Both the position numbers and the translations under genes were made by a program. A stretch of 64,000 bases of DNA from DAOUKH01 sp965207995. Lineage in GTDB: Bacteria > Chloroflexota > Dehalococcoidia > SHYB01. The stretch's first letter is position 1; the number at the start of each line of letters is the position of its first letter. Below the pieces are notes generated by a model. It was not told the DNA's origin and ran no database searches. It saw only the letters and a program-made list of their open reading frames with translations. The DNA is taken from positions 2,666,001 to 2,730,000 of the forward strand of contig OZ242299.1 of assembly GCA_965207995.1 (NCBI GenBank). The letters run 5' to 3'. This document shows positions 18,167 through 26,626 of this stretch, one piece after another.

Positions 18167-19009
18167 CTACGGCGTGTCCTGGTTGAAGGTGGGTTTACGG
18201 TGCTCGATGAACGAGGCCCGGCCTTCTGAGGCGTCGGCGTGGTGGTCGGAGATGGCGGTCTTGGTGGCGATGTCGTCCATCGCCTGGTGGAAGGTGTACT
18301 CGGCGGCGTTGTAGATCGCCCGTTTCATCAGGCGCATCGCCACCTGCGGTCCTTTCGCCAGCTCCTCGGCCATGGCGTAGGCCCGGTCCATGAGCTCGTC
18401 GCGCGGGGCGACCTCGTGGACGAGCCCCAGGCGCAGCGCCTCGTCGGCGGGGACGATCCGGTTGCGGAGCATGAAGTCCATCGCCCTGCCCACACCGAGG
18501 TGCTGCACGAGCAGGTAGTGGCCCCCCTCGTCGGGCTGGTAGCCGAAGCGGAGCGTGGCGCTGCCCAGCATGGCATCGCTGGCGGCGACGCGGAAGTCGC
18601 AGGCGAGGGCGAGCGAGAGGCCGGTCTGGATGGCGAAGCCGTTGATCGCGGCGACGCTGATCTTGTCCAACTGCCGCACGACGAGCTGGACCGGCTGCGA
18701 GAAGGTCCGCAGGGAGTCGTAGGTGCTCAGCGGGCCGCGGTGGCCGTGCGCGAGCTGGGGCAGCCGCCCGCTGTCGTGCTTGCGGGGCTTGTCGCTGATG
18801 TCGTCGCCCGCGGAGAAGGCGCGGCCCGTGCCGGTGAACAGCACCACCCGCACCGCGTCCTCCATCTGGGCCTGCATCAGCGTCTCCACGAGGTCGCGCT
18901 TCAGCGAATGGGTCATGCTGTTCATCCGCTCGGGTTCGTCGAACGTGATGAGCAGGATGTTCTCGCGCTCGATCTCGGCGGTGAATCCGCTGAACCGGCC
19001 GGTGTCCAT
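18167..19009 (-). CDS. enoyl-CoA hydratase/isomerase family protein
   Basis: A 280-residue crotonase-fold enzyme, usually hydrating trans-2-enoyl-CoA in beta-oxidation. The start at 19009 has GAGGAGG placed correctly; an upstream ATG lacks this. Oxyanion-hole motifs are FSAGDD and INGFAIQTGLSLALACDFRVA, and an acidic residue occurs at the usual catalytic place (QPDEGGHYLL). The sequence NSMTHSL near residue 30 is typical of the CoA-binding region. A loop of about 30 residues after the first oxyanion motif is longer than in simple hydratases, so isomerase or another crotonase activity is possible. Confidence 0.88.
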   Translation of the reverse strand: MDTGRFSGFTAEIERENILLITFDEPERMNSMTHSLKRDLVETLMQAQMEDAVRVVLFTGTGRAFSAGDDISDKPRKHDSGRLPQLAHGHRGPLSTYDSLRTFSQPVQLVVRQLDKISVAAINGFAIQTGLSLALACDFRVAASDAMLGSATLRFGYQPDEGGHYLLVQHLGVGRAMDFMLRNRIVPADEALRLGLVHEVAPRDELMDRAYAMAEELAKGPQVAMRLMKRAIYNAAEYTFHQAMDDIATKTAISDHHADASEGRASFIEHRKPTFNQDTP

Positions 19010-19172
19010 GGGGTGCCTCCTCGCCCTCGATGGGCCGCGCCGGGCCATGGTACCCAACGCGGCCATGGGGCGAAAGCGGCGCCCTGCCGCGCGGCGGGCA
19101 CTTGACCCGGCATCGCGGCCCCTTTACCGTGCACGCTGCTGTGTCAGCCGAGCGCGGCATGTTTGGAGGCCG

Positions 19173-20264
19173 GTGTTGAAGGGACAGTTCAAGGTATTCG
19201 ATGCGGTGCGGCACGTCGTCGAGCCCGCCGACCTGTGGGAGAGCCGCATCGACCCGGCCCACGCGGGCGCGGTCGAGGTGCGGCGCGAAGGCGGGTCGGT
19301 CACCGTGTCGGGGCGTCCGGTGACGGCGGAGCGGCCCGACGTCATGGCGCATCCCCACTACCGGGAGGCGTACCGCGACGCCATCGCCGCCGACTTCAGC
19401 GCCGAGTCGAACTTGGCCGACATGGACCGCGAGGGCATCGACGCGGCGCTGCTCCTGCCCACCTTCGGCATGTATGCGATCTGGGCTGACCACGTCGACG
19501 CCGGCCTCGCGTCGGCGGTCTGCCGCTCCTACAACGACTGGCTCCACGACTATTGCGGCGCCGGCCCCGAACGCTTGAAAGCGGTGGCCCTGCTCCCCCA
19601 GCAAGACCCGGAAGCGGCCGCGGTCGAGCTTCGCCGCGCCGTCGGCAACGGCTCCGTCGCCGGCTTCATGCGCCCCAACGAGCTCGTGGGGCACCGTGTC
19701 CACGATCCGGTCTACGACCCCCTCTACGCCGAAGCGGCGGAGCTGGGCGTCCCGCTGGTGCTGTGTGAAATGGGCGGCTCCGTCCTCCACCAAATGGGCA
19801 CCGACCGCTTCGAGGGCTTCTTCAGCCGCGAGGCCGTGCTCGACCCCTACGAGATGATGCTGGTCTTCATGTCGTTCATGGGGCACAACCTGTTGGAGCG
19901 CTTCCCCGATCTCAGCATTGGCTACCTCGGCGCGGGCGTGGGCTGGATCCCCTACTGGCTCGACCGGGTCGACGAGCACTGGGGCGGCTTCTTCGGCGTC
20001 GACGCGCCCAGCACCCAGGCGCCAAGCCTGCTGTTCAAGTCCCAAGGCTTCGCCGCCGCCGATCCCTGGGAGCGGACGCTGCCCGAGGTGATCGAGGAGT
20101 GCGGCGAGGACACGATTCTCTGGGGCAGCCAGTACCCGCGCCCCGAGCTTGCCGGACTCTTCCCCAACGAGCTCGACACCGTGGTCGACGACCCGCTCCT
20201 CGACGACGAGCAGAAGCAGGCCGTGCTCTGGGGCAACGCGGCCCGGCTCTTCAAGCTGGGCTGA
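19173..20264 (+). CDS. amidohydrolase-family-2-like protein with altered active site
   Basis: 363 residues with the fold signatures of Amidohydro_2 (decarboxylase/hydrolase TIM barrels). The start is GTG at 19173, with GGAGG 5 bases before it. The N-terminal metal motif is changed: FDAVRHVVEP replaces the ADxHxxEP of its relatives at 31367-34953. Near the C-terminus WGSQYPRPE stands where relatives have WGSDFPHS, so the usual catalytic aspartate is glutamine. The protein may bind metal differently or have lost hydrolase activity. It is divergent from the enoyl-CoA hydratase gene and 70 bases before the FAH-family gene. Confidence 0.8.
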   Translation: MLKGQFKVFDAVRHVVEPADLWESRIDPAHAGAVEVRREGGSVTVSGRPVTAERPDVMAHPHYREAYRDAIAADFSAESNLADMDREGIDAALLLPTFGMYAIWADHVDAGLASAVCRSYNDWLHDYCGAGPERLKAVALLPQQDPEAAAVELRRAVGNGSVAGFMRPNELVGHRVHDPVYDPLYAEAAELGVPLVLCEMGGSVLHQMGTDRFEGFFSREAVLDPYEMMLVFMSFMGHNLLERFPDLSIGYLGAGVGWIPYWLDRVDEHWGGFFGVDAPSTQAPSLLFKSQGFAAADPWERTLPEVIEECGEDTILWGSQYPRPELAGLFPNELDTVVDDPLLDDEQKQAVLWGNAARLFKLG

Positions 20265-20334
20265 ACGCCGCCCGCACCCTTAGGGAATCTGCGATAATGC
20301 TGCGCGCCGCGTTGGCGGCGTCATGGAGGCTTGC

Positions 20335-21084
20335 ATGAAGTTTGCACGGTATTTTGCCCACGGTGAGACCGCCTACGGCGTCGTGGAAGGCGACCGCGTT
20401 CGCCAGATCACGACAACTCCGTTCGACGACTACGAGATCACCGACCACGAGCACACGCTCGACCAAGTGAAGCTGCTGGCCCCTCACGAGCCCAGGAAGG
20501 TGATGGCGATCGCGCTCAACTACGAGTCGCACCTCGCCAACTGGACGCGGCCCACGCAACCGGAGCCGTTCTTCAAGAACCCGACCTCTGTCATCGGGCC
20601 CGACGACGCCATCGTGCTGCCGCCCGATTCGGGCAAGGTCGACGCCGAGGGCGAGCTCGTCGTCGTCATGGGCCGGAGGGCCAAGGGAGTCTCCAAGGAG
20701 GAGGCCCTCGACTACGTGCTCGGCTACACCTGCGGCAACGACGTGAGCGCCCGCCCGTGGCAGGGCAACGACATCCAGTGGTGGCGGGGCAAGGGCAGCG
20801 ACACCTTCGCGCCGCTCGGCCCCTTCATCACCACCGGCCTCGACCCCACCAAGCTCGAGGTGCGCACGCGGGTCAACGGCGAGGAGCAGCAGGCGTCGAG
20901 CGTGAGCCTGTTGCTGTTCGACATCCCCACCATCATCAGCTTCATCAGCCAGGCGGTCACCCTGGACCCCGGCGACGTGATCTACAGCGGGACTCCGGGC
21001 ATTCCGCCGCAGCTCAACCCGGGCGACGTCGTCGAAGTCGAGGTCACCGACGTCGGCGTGCTCCGCAACACCGTGACCGGCTAG
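20335..21084 (+). CDS. fumarylacetoacetate hydrolase (FAH) family protein
   Basis: 249 residues covering the FAH catalytic domain. This family cleaves or decarboxylates 2-oxo/2,4-dioxo acids with Mg2+ or Mn2+. The start at 20335 (MKFARYF) is preferred over ATG 20323 because the latter overlaps the GGAGG ribosome site. Visible landmarks are the lid/active segment NYESHLANW, the metal-ligand acidic residues in DAEGELVVVMG, GNDVSARPWQ, and the C-terminal YSGTPGI followed by LNPGDVVEVEV. It probably acts late in degradation of an aromatic or keto acid. The hydroxyacid dehydrogenase starts 44 bases downstream, suggesting co-transcription. Confidence 0.9.
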   Translation: MKFARYFAHGETAYGVVEGDRVRQITTTPFDDYEITDHEHTLDQVKLLAPHEPRKVMAIALNYESHLANWTRPTQPEPFFKNPTSVIGPDDAIVLPPDSGKVDAEGELVVVMGRRAKGVSKEEALDYVLGYTCGNDVSARPWQGNDIQWWRGKGSDTFAPLGPFITTGLDPTKLEVRTRVNGEEQQASSVSLLLFDIPTIISFISQAVTLDPGDVIYSGTPGIPPQLNPGDVVEVEVTDVGVLRNTVTG

Positions 21085-21128
21085 GCGGCCGCCCGCGCGG
21101 GACCGCCGATTCCTAGAAGAGGTACGTC

Positions 21129-22139
21129 ATGCCGGATCGACCGATCGCCGCCATGGACTTCATCGACGCCGAGAAGGCGACGACCCCGGACGCGACGCTG
21201 CTGCGTGAGGCGGGCGTCGAGCTGCGCGGCGAGCGGTGCGTGACCGAGGACGACGTCATCCGCGTCGCGGCGGAGGCCGACGTGCTGCTCGACGGGATGG
21301 GGCCGATCACCCGCCGGGTGCTGTCGTCGCTGTCCAACTGCAAGGTCGTGGTGCGCTACGGCGTCGGCGTCGACAACGTCGACCTCGACGCGGCGACCGA
21401 CGAGGGCATCACCGTCGTGAACGTGCCTGACTACTGCGTCGAAGAGGTGTCGAACCACGTCATCACCTTCCTCCTCGCTTGGGCCAAGCAGCTTGCCCCG
21501 CTCGACCAGTGCGTCCGCAGCGGTGAGTGGGCGGAGCGGAAGCGCTGGCCGATGGAGAGGGTGCAATCGGTGCACCAGCAGACTCTGGGCGTGATCGGCG
21601 CGGGGCGCATCGGGCTCGCCGCCGCGCGCAAGGCCAAGGCGCTCTCGATGGAGGTGCTGGTCTACGACCCGTATATCGACGAGCAGAGGCTGACCGTAGA
21701 AGGTCTCACGCCGGCCGGCCTCGACCGCGTGCTCGCGGAGAGCGACTATGTCTCCGTCCACACGCCGTTGACGGAGGAGACGCGCCATCTGATCGGCCGC
21801 GACGCGCTCCGGGCTATGAAGGAGACGGCCTTCCTCATCAACGTCTCGCGCGGACCCATCGTCGACGAGGCCGCGTTGATCGCGGCGCTGGAGGCCGGAG
21901 AGATCGCCGGGGCGGCGCTCGACGTCTTCGAGACTGAGCCGATCGGCCCCGACAACCCGCTCTGCACGATGCCGAACACGATCCTCACGCCTCACGCGGC
22001 GCACTACTCACCGCTGGCGACGATCCGCGCCCGCACCCAGATTGCGGAAGAGGTGCTCCGCGCCCTCGGCGGCGAGTGGCCCCTCAACATCGCCAACCCG
22101 GCGGTGAAGCAGAAGTCGCGGCTGGGCTTCGCGCCGTAG
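21129..22139 (+). CDS. D-2-hydroxyacid dehydrogenase (NAD)
   Basis: 336 residues. The family interconverts D-2-hydroxy acids and 2-oxo acids, and includes phosphoglycerate dehydrogenase and glyoxylate reductases. The NAD site is VIGAGRIG (residues 155-162), and the catalytic trio is Arg241 (NVSRGPIVDE), Glu270 (FETEP) and His289 (TPHAAHYS). The helix motif DYCVEEVSNH is typical of the substrate-domain hinge. There is no ACT domain after the core, so this is not a regulated biosynthetic SerA. An AGAAGAGG ribosome site precedes the ATG. Context (FAH-family hydrolase) favours a catabolic reductase. Confidence 0.9.
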   Translation: MPDRPIAAMDFIDAEKATTPDATLLREAGVELRGERCVTEDDVIRVAAEADVLLDGMGPITRRVLSSLSNCKVVVRYGVGVDNVDLDAATDEGITVVNVPDYCVEEVSNHVITFLLAWAKQLAPLDQCVRSGEWAERKRWPMERVQSVHQQTLGVIGAGRIGLAAARKAKALSMEVLVYDPYIDEQRLTVEGLTPAGLDRVLAESDYVSVHTPLTEETRHLIGRDALRAMKETAFLINVSRGPIVDEAALIAALEAGEIAGAALDVFETEPIGPDNPLCTMPNTILTPHAAHYSPLATIRARTQIAEEVLRALGGEWPLNIANPAVKQKSRLGFAP

Positions 22140-22172
22140 GCGGGGTGCCGGTCGGAGGAACTTGCCCACGTC

Positions 22173-22201
22173 TTGCCGTGTTTCTGTATTTGCGCTATCG
22201 T
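22173..22201 (+). promoter_or_regulatory. sigma70-type promoter of the toxin-antitoxin pair
   Basis: TTGCCG (22173-22178), 17 bases, TATCGT (22196-22201). Transcription would begin about base 22208, which is the A of the antitoxin ATG. With no ribosome site upstream, the mRNA would be leaderless. Confidence 0.5.
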
Positions 22202-22207
22202 TCATGC

Positions 22208-22534
22208 ATGAACAACACTCAGGAATCACCGGTGGAAGCTAAGAAGAAGCGGCTCACGCTCGATATGGATCCTCCGTTGCAGCGTCGACTGAAGGCCGTC
22301 GCCGCCCTTAGAGGTGTCAGCATGCGCCGGTACTGTCTTACTGCTATCGGCAAGGAACTGGCGGCAGACGAAGCCAACGGCATGGTCGGGCTGCCCTTGG
22401 ACCGCTCCGACGCGGACCGCTTCGAAGCAATCCAGGAGGAGTACTTCGGAGACAGCGTGCTGCGCGGAAGCTCGGCTGACTTGATTCGGGAAGCCCGCGA
22501 AATCAGACGCGTCCAGCTCAAGGACGTCGTGTGA
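22208..22534 (+). CDS. probable antitoxin (VapB-like position)
   Basis: 108 residues. The ATG at 22208 is chosen over in-frame upstream starts because the promoter-like elements end just before it. The N-terminal half (KKRLTLDMDPPLQRRLKAVAALRGVSMRRYCLTAI) has the look of a ribbon-helix-helix DNA-binding domain, a short strand followed by two helices. The C-terminal half is acidic and probably wraps the toxin. Its stop overlaps the PIN-domain gene's GTG start (GTGA), typical of coupled toxin-antitoxin translation. Such antitoxins normally repress their own promoter. Confidence 0.75.
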   Translation: MNNTQESPVEAKKKRLTLDMDPPLQRRLKAVAALRGVSMRRYCLTAIGKELAADEANGMVGLPLDRSDADRFEAIQEEYFGDSVLRGSSADLIREAREIRRVQLKDVV

Positions 22535-22977
22535 GCGGTTTCGTCGTCGTGGATGCAAGCCTCGCCCTCAAGTGGTTAGTGCGGGAGGAGCATTCTGACA
22601 CGGCTCTCGCGCTCCTTCGGTTCTGGGAATCTCAGGACCTCAGGCCGGCAGCCCCTCGCCTTATGCCCTTCGAGGCGGCCAACGCGGTTCACCGGCGGGT
22701 TGTTCGAGGCGAATTGACCGTCGAAACGGCTGCGGCGCTCATCGAGAACTTGCTGTCGTCACGGCTTGAGTTGCACGAAACGACCAATCTACATCGGAGG
22801 GCACTCGAGCTCGCGAGCCAACTTGACCAGGGCGCGGTCTATGACGCCCACTATTTGGCGCTGGCGGAGATCCTCGAATGCGAGATGTGGACGGCGGACG
22901 AGAAGTTCGTCCGCGCGGCAGGCCCCACAGTGAGGAATCTACGCTGGGTAGGGGAGTTCGCCGCAGGCAGTCGGTAG
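22531..22977 (+). CDS. vapC: PIN-domain ribonuclease toxin (VapC-like)
   Basis: 148 residues. PIN-domain toxins cut RNA, often tRNA, using Mg2+ held by acidic residues. Visible here are Asp8 (VVDASLALKW), Glu48 (PFEAANAV), Asp105 (YDAHYLALAE) and Asp123 (TADEKF), the usual quartet. The GTG start overlaps the antitoxin stop by four bases. The pair stands alone between metabolic genes, which is the usual setting for chromosomal toxin-antitoxin modules. Confidence 0.88.
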   Translation: MSGFVVVDASLALKWLVREEHSDTALALLRFWESQDLRPAAPRLMPFEAANAVHRRVVRGELTVETAAALIENLLSSRLELHETTNLHRRALELASQLDQGAVYDAHYLALAEILECEMWTADEKFVRAAGPTVRNLRWVGEFAAGSR

Positions 22978-22990
22978 CGACCCACCCCCC

Positions 22991-23869
22991 CTATAGCACC
23001 GAGCCGGTCTGGCCGGGGGAGCGGCCCTTGGCGAAGGCGCGGACCATGGCGTCCTGGACGTAGGATGCGACGAGCGTGCCGTCCTCGGTGAAGACGTCGC
23101 CGCGGCCGTAGACACGGCCACGGCCAGCGTAGGGCGCCCCTTGATCGAGGAGGAACCAGGCGCCGGCCGGGACGGGATCGTGGAAGGTCACCGTGTGGCT
23201 GTTCACGCCCGTCGAGATCTCGGTGTGGGCCTGCTCCGGCCGGAGGTCGTGGGGGCGCATGGCCGCGCTGATGAGGTGGAAGTTCGTCACGTAGGCCACG
23301 AGCGCCTGGTTGATGGCGTTGTCGTCGGGGGCGCCGGAGAAGCGCACCCACATCGGGTACTCGGGCGGGCCCTTGTCGCCGGGGGCGAACGGGTCGGCGC
23401 CGGCGATGGTGCCGAGGTCCCACGCGCCCTTCACGTCGAGCTTGGTATCGGCGTGGTCCGGCCCGTCCATCACCGGCATCTCCCTGGCGTGGCGGATGAG
23501 GTCGGGGTCGGGCACCGTCAGCATCACCACGCCCTTGGAGATGGGGCGGCCCTTCTGCTCGAAGGTGATTCCGACCGTGCCGTAGCTGCCGCCGGCGTGG
23601 ACGGTGTCGAGAATGAGGTACAGGGGATCTGTGCCCCAACCGGCACGGGAGAAGACCATGTGGACGGTCTTGACCTCCTTCTCGGGCTGGCTGCGCGTGG
23701 CCGCGACGATTGCCTGCCCCAGGAGCTGCCCGCCGCCGATGATGGCATTGGCGGGGTTCTCTTGGTCGGGCGCGGCCTGGCCGTAGTGGTTGATAAGCGG
23801 GGCCTCGAACCGGTTGTCGCCGAGCGGCTTGACGTCGAAGCCGTGCAGCAGGTCGCTGAGTTGCAGCAT
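22991..23869 (-). CDS. tesB: acyl-CoA thioesterase II
   Basis: 292 residues, the usual TesB length of about 285-300. It hydrolyses acyl-CoA to free acid and CoA, draining excess CoA esters. Two hot-dog halves are visible. The first holds HMVFSRAG, the family's strand after the central helix, and the second ends in the LVASYVQDAMVRA segment that replaces the usual ASxxQ motif. The ATG at 23869 has a GGAGAC-type ribosome site. It converges on the toxin gene with 13 bases between stops. TesB-like assignment is strong; chain-length preference cannot be seen. Confidence 0.88.
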   Translation of the reverse strand: MLQLSDLLHGFDVKPLGDNRFEAPLINHYGQAAPDQENPANAIIGGGQLLGQAIVAATRSQPEKEVKTVHMVFSRAGWGTDPLYLILDTVHAGGSYGTVGITFEQKGRPISKGVVMLTVPDPDLIRHAREMPVMDGPDHADTKLDVKGAWDLGTIAGADPFAPGDKGPPEYPMWVRFSGAPDDNAINQALVAYVTNFHLISAAMRPHDLRPEQAHTEISTGVNSHTVTFHDPVPAGAWFLLDQGAPYAGRGRVYGRGDVFTEDGTLVASYVQDAMVRAFAKGRSPGQTGSVL

Positions 23870-24007
23870 GGGGGTCTCCTTGACTCTGACGAGCGGCGGG
23901 GGGGGGCCGGCTCGTTTGCGCCTATCTTACCCGCGAGACGACCGAGGGCAAGGTTGGGTCGAGGCGGGCGGGGACGAGCACGGCCGCAGCCGGCGCAGGG
24001 ATGGAGG

Positions 24008-24095
24008 TGGTGCCGAGGGCGCGACTCGAACGCGCACGGGCGTGAAGCCCACTACCCCCTCAAGATAGCGTGTCTACCTATTCCACCACCTCGGC
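24008..24095 (-). tRNA. tRNA-Leu (anticodon GAG)
   Basis: Reading the reverse strand, the acceptor arms GCCGAGG and CCTCGGC pair fully. The anticodon stem CTATC/GGTAG encloses loop TTGAGGG with anticodon GAG (codon CUC). There is a long variable arm, as in leucine tRNAs, and the T arm is GCGCG-TTCGAGT-CGCGC. A73 and the 3' CCA are encoded (24008-24010). The surrounding 351-base gap between tesB and the ABC-transporter ATPase gene otherwise holds the promoter at 24165-24194 and a 16-base palindrome at 24120-24135. Confidence 0.96.
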
Positions 24096-24164
24096 GTAAA
24101 GGAAAGCTGCGGGGCGAAAGGGGCGCGTGCGCCCCGGCGAGGGTGTGCTCCAAAGAGCCTTTCC

Positions 24165-24194
24165 ATGATATGGGGCGCTCGAAACGCCTGTCAA
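24165..24194 (-). promoter_or_regulatory. sigma70-type promoter of tRNA-Leu
   Basis: TTGACA (24189-24194), 18 bases, TATCAT (24165-24170) on the reverse strand, about 70 bases before the tRNA 5' end. A strong match, lying after the aapP stop. Confidence 0.6.
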
Positions 24195-24220
24195 CGGCGT
24201 TCGGGCACCCTCTGGACCGA

Positions 24221-24997
24221 CTACAGAATCTGCGACAGGAACAGCTTGGTGCGGTCGCTCTTCGGGTTGTTGAAGATGTCGTTGGGCGGGGCGTCCTCGA
24301 CGATGATGCCTTCGTCGAACATCATCATGCGGTCGGCCACTTCCCTGGCGAACCCGAGCTCGTGGGAGACCACGATCATGGTCATGCCGGAGGCGGCCAG
24401 CTCGCGCATGACGTCCAGCACCTCCTTGATCATCTCGGGGTCGAGCGCGGAGGTCGGCTCGTCGAAGAGCATGATGTTCGGCTGCATGGCGAGGGCGCGG
24501 GCGATCGCCACCCGCTGCTGCTGCCCGCCGGAGATCTCAGCGGGGTACTTCTCGGCCTGCTCGGGAATGCCGACCCTTTCCAGGAGCTCCATGGCGACGT
24601 TCCTCGCCTCTTTGTCCGGCAGGTGACGCACCTTCATTGGCGCCAGGGTGATGTTCTGCAGCACCGAGAGGTGGGGAAAGAGGTTGAACGACTGGAACAC
24701 CATGCCGACGTCGCGGCGAATGGCGTCGATGTTGCGGATGTCCTGCGTCATTTCCACGCCGTCCACGATGATGTCGCCGCGCTGGTGCTCCTCCAGCCGG
24801 TTGATGGTGCGGATGAACGTCGACTTGCCCGAGCCGGACGGGCCGAAGACGACGACGACTTCGCCGCGCTTGATGGTGGTCGTGATGCCCCGCAGGACGT
24901 GGAAGTCGCCGAACCACTTGTGGACGTCGCGGCAGACGATCATGTCGTCCGCGCCTACCGTCGGTTTGTTCTCTACCGTTGCTTCGTTCGTGGCCAT
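24221..24997 (-). CDS. aapP: amino-acid ABC transporter ATP-binding protein
   Basis: A 258-residue ATPase that powers polar amino-acid import. Walker A is GPSGSGKST (residues 52-60), the signature ISGGQQQRVAIARAL, and Walker B MLFDEPTSALDP; the H-loop histidine is in VVSHELGFA. Length and sequence fit the GlnQ/AapP branch. It is the last gene of a reverse-strand aapJQMP order, 21 bases after aapM. The extra N-terminal 18 residues before the core (MATNEATVENKPTVGADD) are usual for AapP. Confidence 0.93.
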   Translation of the reverse strand: MATNEATVENKPTVGADDMIVCRDVHKWFGDFHVLRGITTTIKRGEVVVVFGPSGSGKSTFIRTINRLEEHQRGDIIVDGVEMTQDIRNIDAIRRDVGMVFQSFNLFPHLSVLQNITLAPMKVRHLPDKEARNVAMELLERVGIPEQAEKYPAEISGGQQQRVAIARALAMQPNIMLFDEPTSALDPEMIKEVLDVMRELAASGMTMIVVSHELGFAREVADRMMMFDEGIIVEDAPPNDIFNNPKSDRTKLFLSQIL

Positions 24998-25018
24998 ACC
25001 GGCCCCCTAACTGTGGTG

Positions 25019-26599
25019 CTAGCGCACACCGACTCCGAGATGCCGCTCGACGCGTCTGCTCACGTACGACATGGTGTACGTGAAGATCCAGAAGAGCAGC
25101 GCAATGAAGATGAACAGCTCCTGCGTGTTGGCTAGGAACTGCACGTTGCCCTGGATGAAGGCCCGGCTGATTTCCACCACGTCGAGCATGCCGATGATGT
25201 AGATCAGACTGGTGTCCTTGAACAGCGCTATGAACTGCCCCACGATGGCGGGGATCACGTTGCGGATGGCCTGGGGCAGCGAGATGTACAGCGTCGTCTG
25301 CCAGGCGGGGAGGCCCAGGGCCCGCGACGCCTCGGCCTGGCCAGCGTGCAGGGCCTGGAGGCCGCCGCGTATGTTCTCGGCCATATATGCCGAGCTGAAC
25401 AAGATGATCACGATGGCCGCCCGGATCAGCGCGTCCGGCACGGCGTCGACTGGGAAGGCCAGCGGCACCAGCACCTGCGACATGAACAACAGCGTGATCA
25501 GCGGGACGCCGCGGAAGATCTCGATGAAGATCACGCACAGCAGCTTGACGACCGGCAGGTTGCTGCGGCGCCCCAGCGCGAGCGCGATGCCAATGGGCAG
25601 GCTAAGCCCGATGCCGGCCACCGCCAACAGCAGGTTCAGCGTCAGTCCGCCCCAGTTGCCGACCGCGACGGGTTGGAATCCGGGAATCTCCTCGATGCCC
25701 AGCAGCAGGATCACGGTGATCACGAAGGTCGCCACGGTCAGGGCGCTGATCCAAGGGACCATCCCGAGCGGTTTGCTTCTGGCGAGGGCCCAACACCACA
25801 CACCCACCACGAGGAGGCACGCGTCCAGCAGCAAGCGCACGTCTATGACTATGCGGTCCAAGCGCCCGAAGCTGTAAATGAGGAAGGCCAGTACCACAAG
25901 GACACCCGCCGCCGTCAGAGCGACGCCCTTGGTGCTGGGTGATCCGGCGGTCCACCACACGCCTAGCGCCAAGAGGCTCGCCGCCAGCAGGACCGCCGCC
26001 AGCAGGGTGGTCACGTCCAGGTCCAGGTACTCGTAGCTGTAGAGGAAGAAGGCCAGTAGCACAAAGGTCCCCGCCGCCATCAGAGCGCCGCGCATGGCCT
26101 TGGGCGATTTGGCGATGGCCCACCCCACGCCCACCGCCGGCAGGTTCGCCGCCAGCAGCAGGCGGACGTCCATGCCCATGCGCTCGAAGCTGTAGGGGAG
26201 AAAGGCCAGGAGCAGGAGGACTCCCGCCGCCATCAGAGAGATGCGCTTGGCCGTGGGCGACCCGGCGATGCCCCACACCATCCCCAGCAGCACGCTGACG
26301 AGCAGGAGCGATACCTGCGGCCTCCAGAAGCAGTCGTTGCCGGGGCAGGACGCATCGGTGTTATACGGGCCCATGAACATCAGCCCGCCCAGCGTCGATA
26401 TGACCGTCCAGTCGGCGTCCGCGAATATCCAACGCAGCCCGAACCAGAGGACCAGCACTATCACCGCGGCGGAGATGATGGTCAGCGCCGAATTGAACCG
26501 GTTGCTGAACAGGTTCGCGAGGACCCATCCCAGTATCCCCACCTCGGTGCGGGGAGGCGGGAGGACCGGCGCCGGTGTTGGCTGTGATGTGGTCGTCAT
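25019..26599 (-). CDS. aapM: amino-acid ABC transporter permease with internal membrane-helix repeats
   Basis: 526 residues, some 140 longer than ordinary AapM. Residues 1-60 give an N-terminal helix, and the canonical permease core runs from about residue 305, with the EAA loop EASRALGLPAWQTTLYISLP that docks on the ATPase. Between them are three and a half tandem copies of a roughly 50-residue two-helix unit (96-144, 145-195, 196-253, partial 254-290). Each has the pattern LLL...VGV-W-A-SP-K...LMAAG-LLLAFL-YSF. The repeats are also visible in the DNA, so they arose by recent duplication. It sits 21 bases before aapP and 27 bases after aapQ. Confidence 0.9.
   Translation of the reverse strand: MTTTSQPTPAPVLPPPRTEVGILGWVLANLFSNRFNSALTIISAAVIVLVLWFGLRWIFADADWTVISTLGGLMFMGPYNTDASCPGNDCFWRPQVSLLLVSVLLGMVWGIAGSPTAKRISLMAAGVLLLLAFLPYSFERMGMDVRLLLAANLPAVGVGWAIAKSPKAMRGALMAAGTFVLLAFFLYSYEYLDLDVTTLLAAVLLAASLLALGVWWTAGSPSTKGVALTAAGVLVVLAFLIYSFGRLDRIVIDVRLLLDACLLVVGVWCWALARSKPLGMVPWISALTVATFVITVILLLGIEEIPGFQPVAVGNWGGLTLNLLLAVAGIGLSLPIGIALALGRRSNLPVVKLLCVIFIEIFRGVPLITLLFMSQVLVPLAFPVDAVPDALIRAAIVIILFSSAYMAENIRGGLQALHAGQAEASRALGLPAWQTTLYISLPQAIRNVIPAIVGQFIALFKDTSLIYIIGMLDVVEISRAFIQGNVQFLANTQELFIFIALLFWIFTYTMSYVSRRVERHLGVGVR
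25730..26314 (-). repeat. tandem in-frame repeat inside aapM
   Basis: Three and a half units of about 150-175 bases, encoding residues 96-290 of the permease. Shared landmarks at DNA level are GCCGCCATCAGAG, GGGCGA...GGCGATGCCCCA and GAAGCTGTA, repeated in order. It adds about six membrane helices before the transport core. Confidence 0.85.
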
Positions 26600-26626
26600 G
26601 GCTTGGTGCGGTGCTCTTCCGGGAGG

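Noticed and set aside
24120..24135. Palindrome GGGGCGC-GT-GCGCCCC as a terminator of the aap operon
   Set aside because: It lies between the tRNA promoter and the tRNA and lacks a T-run, so it would block the tRNA if it terminated.
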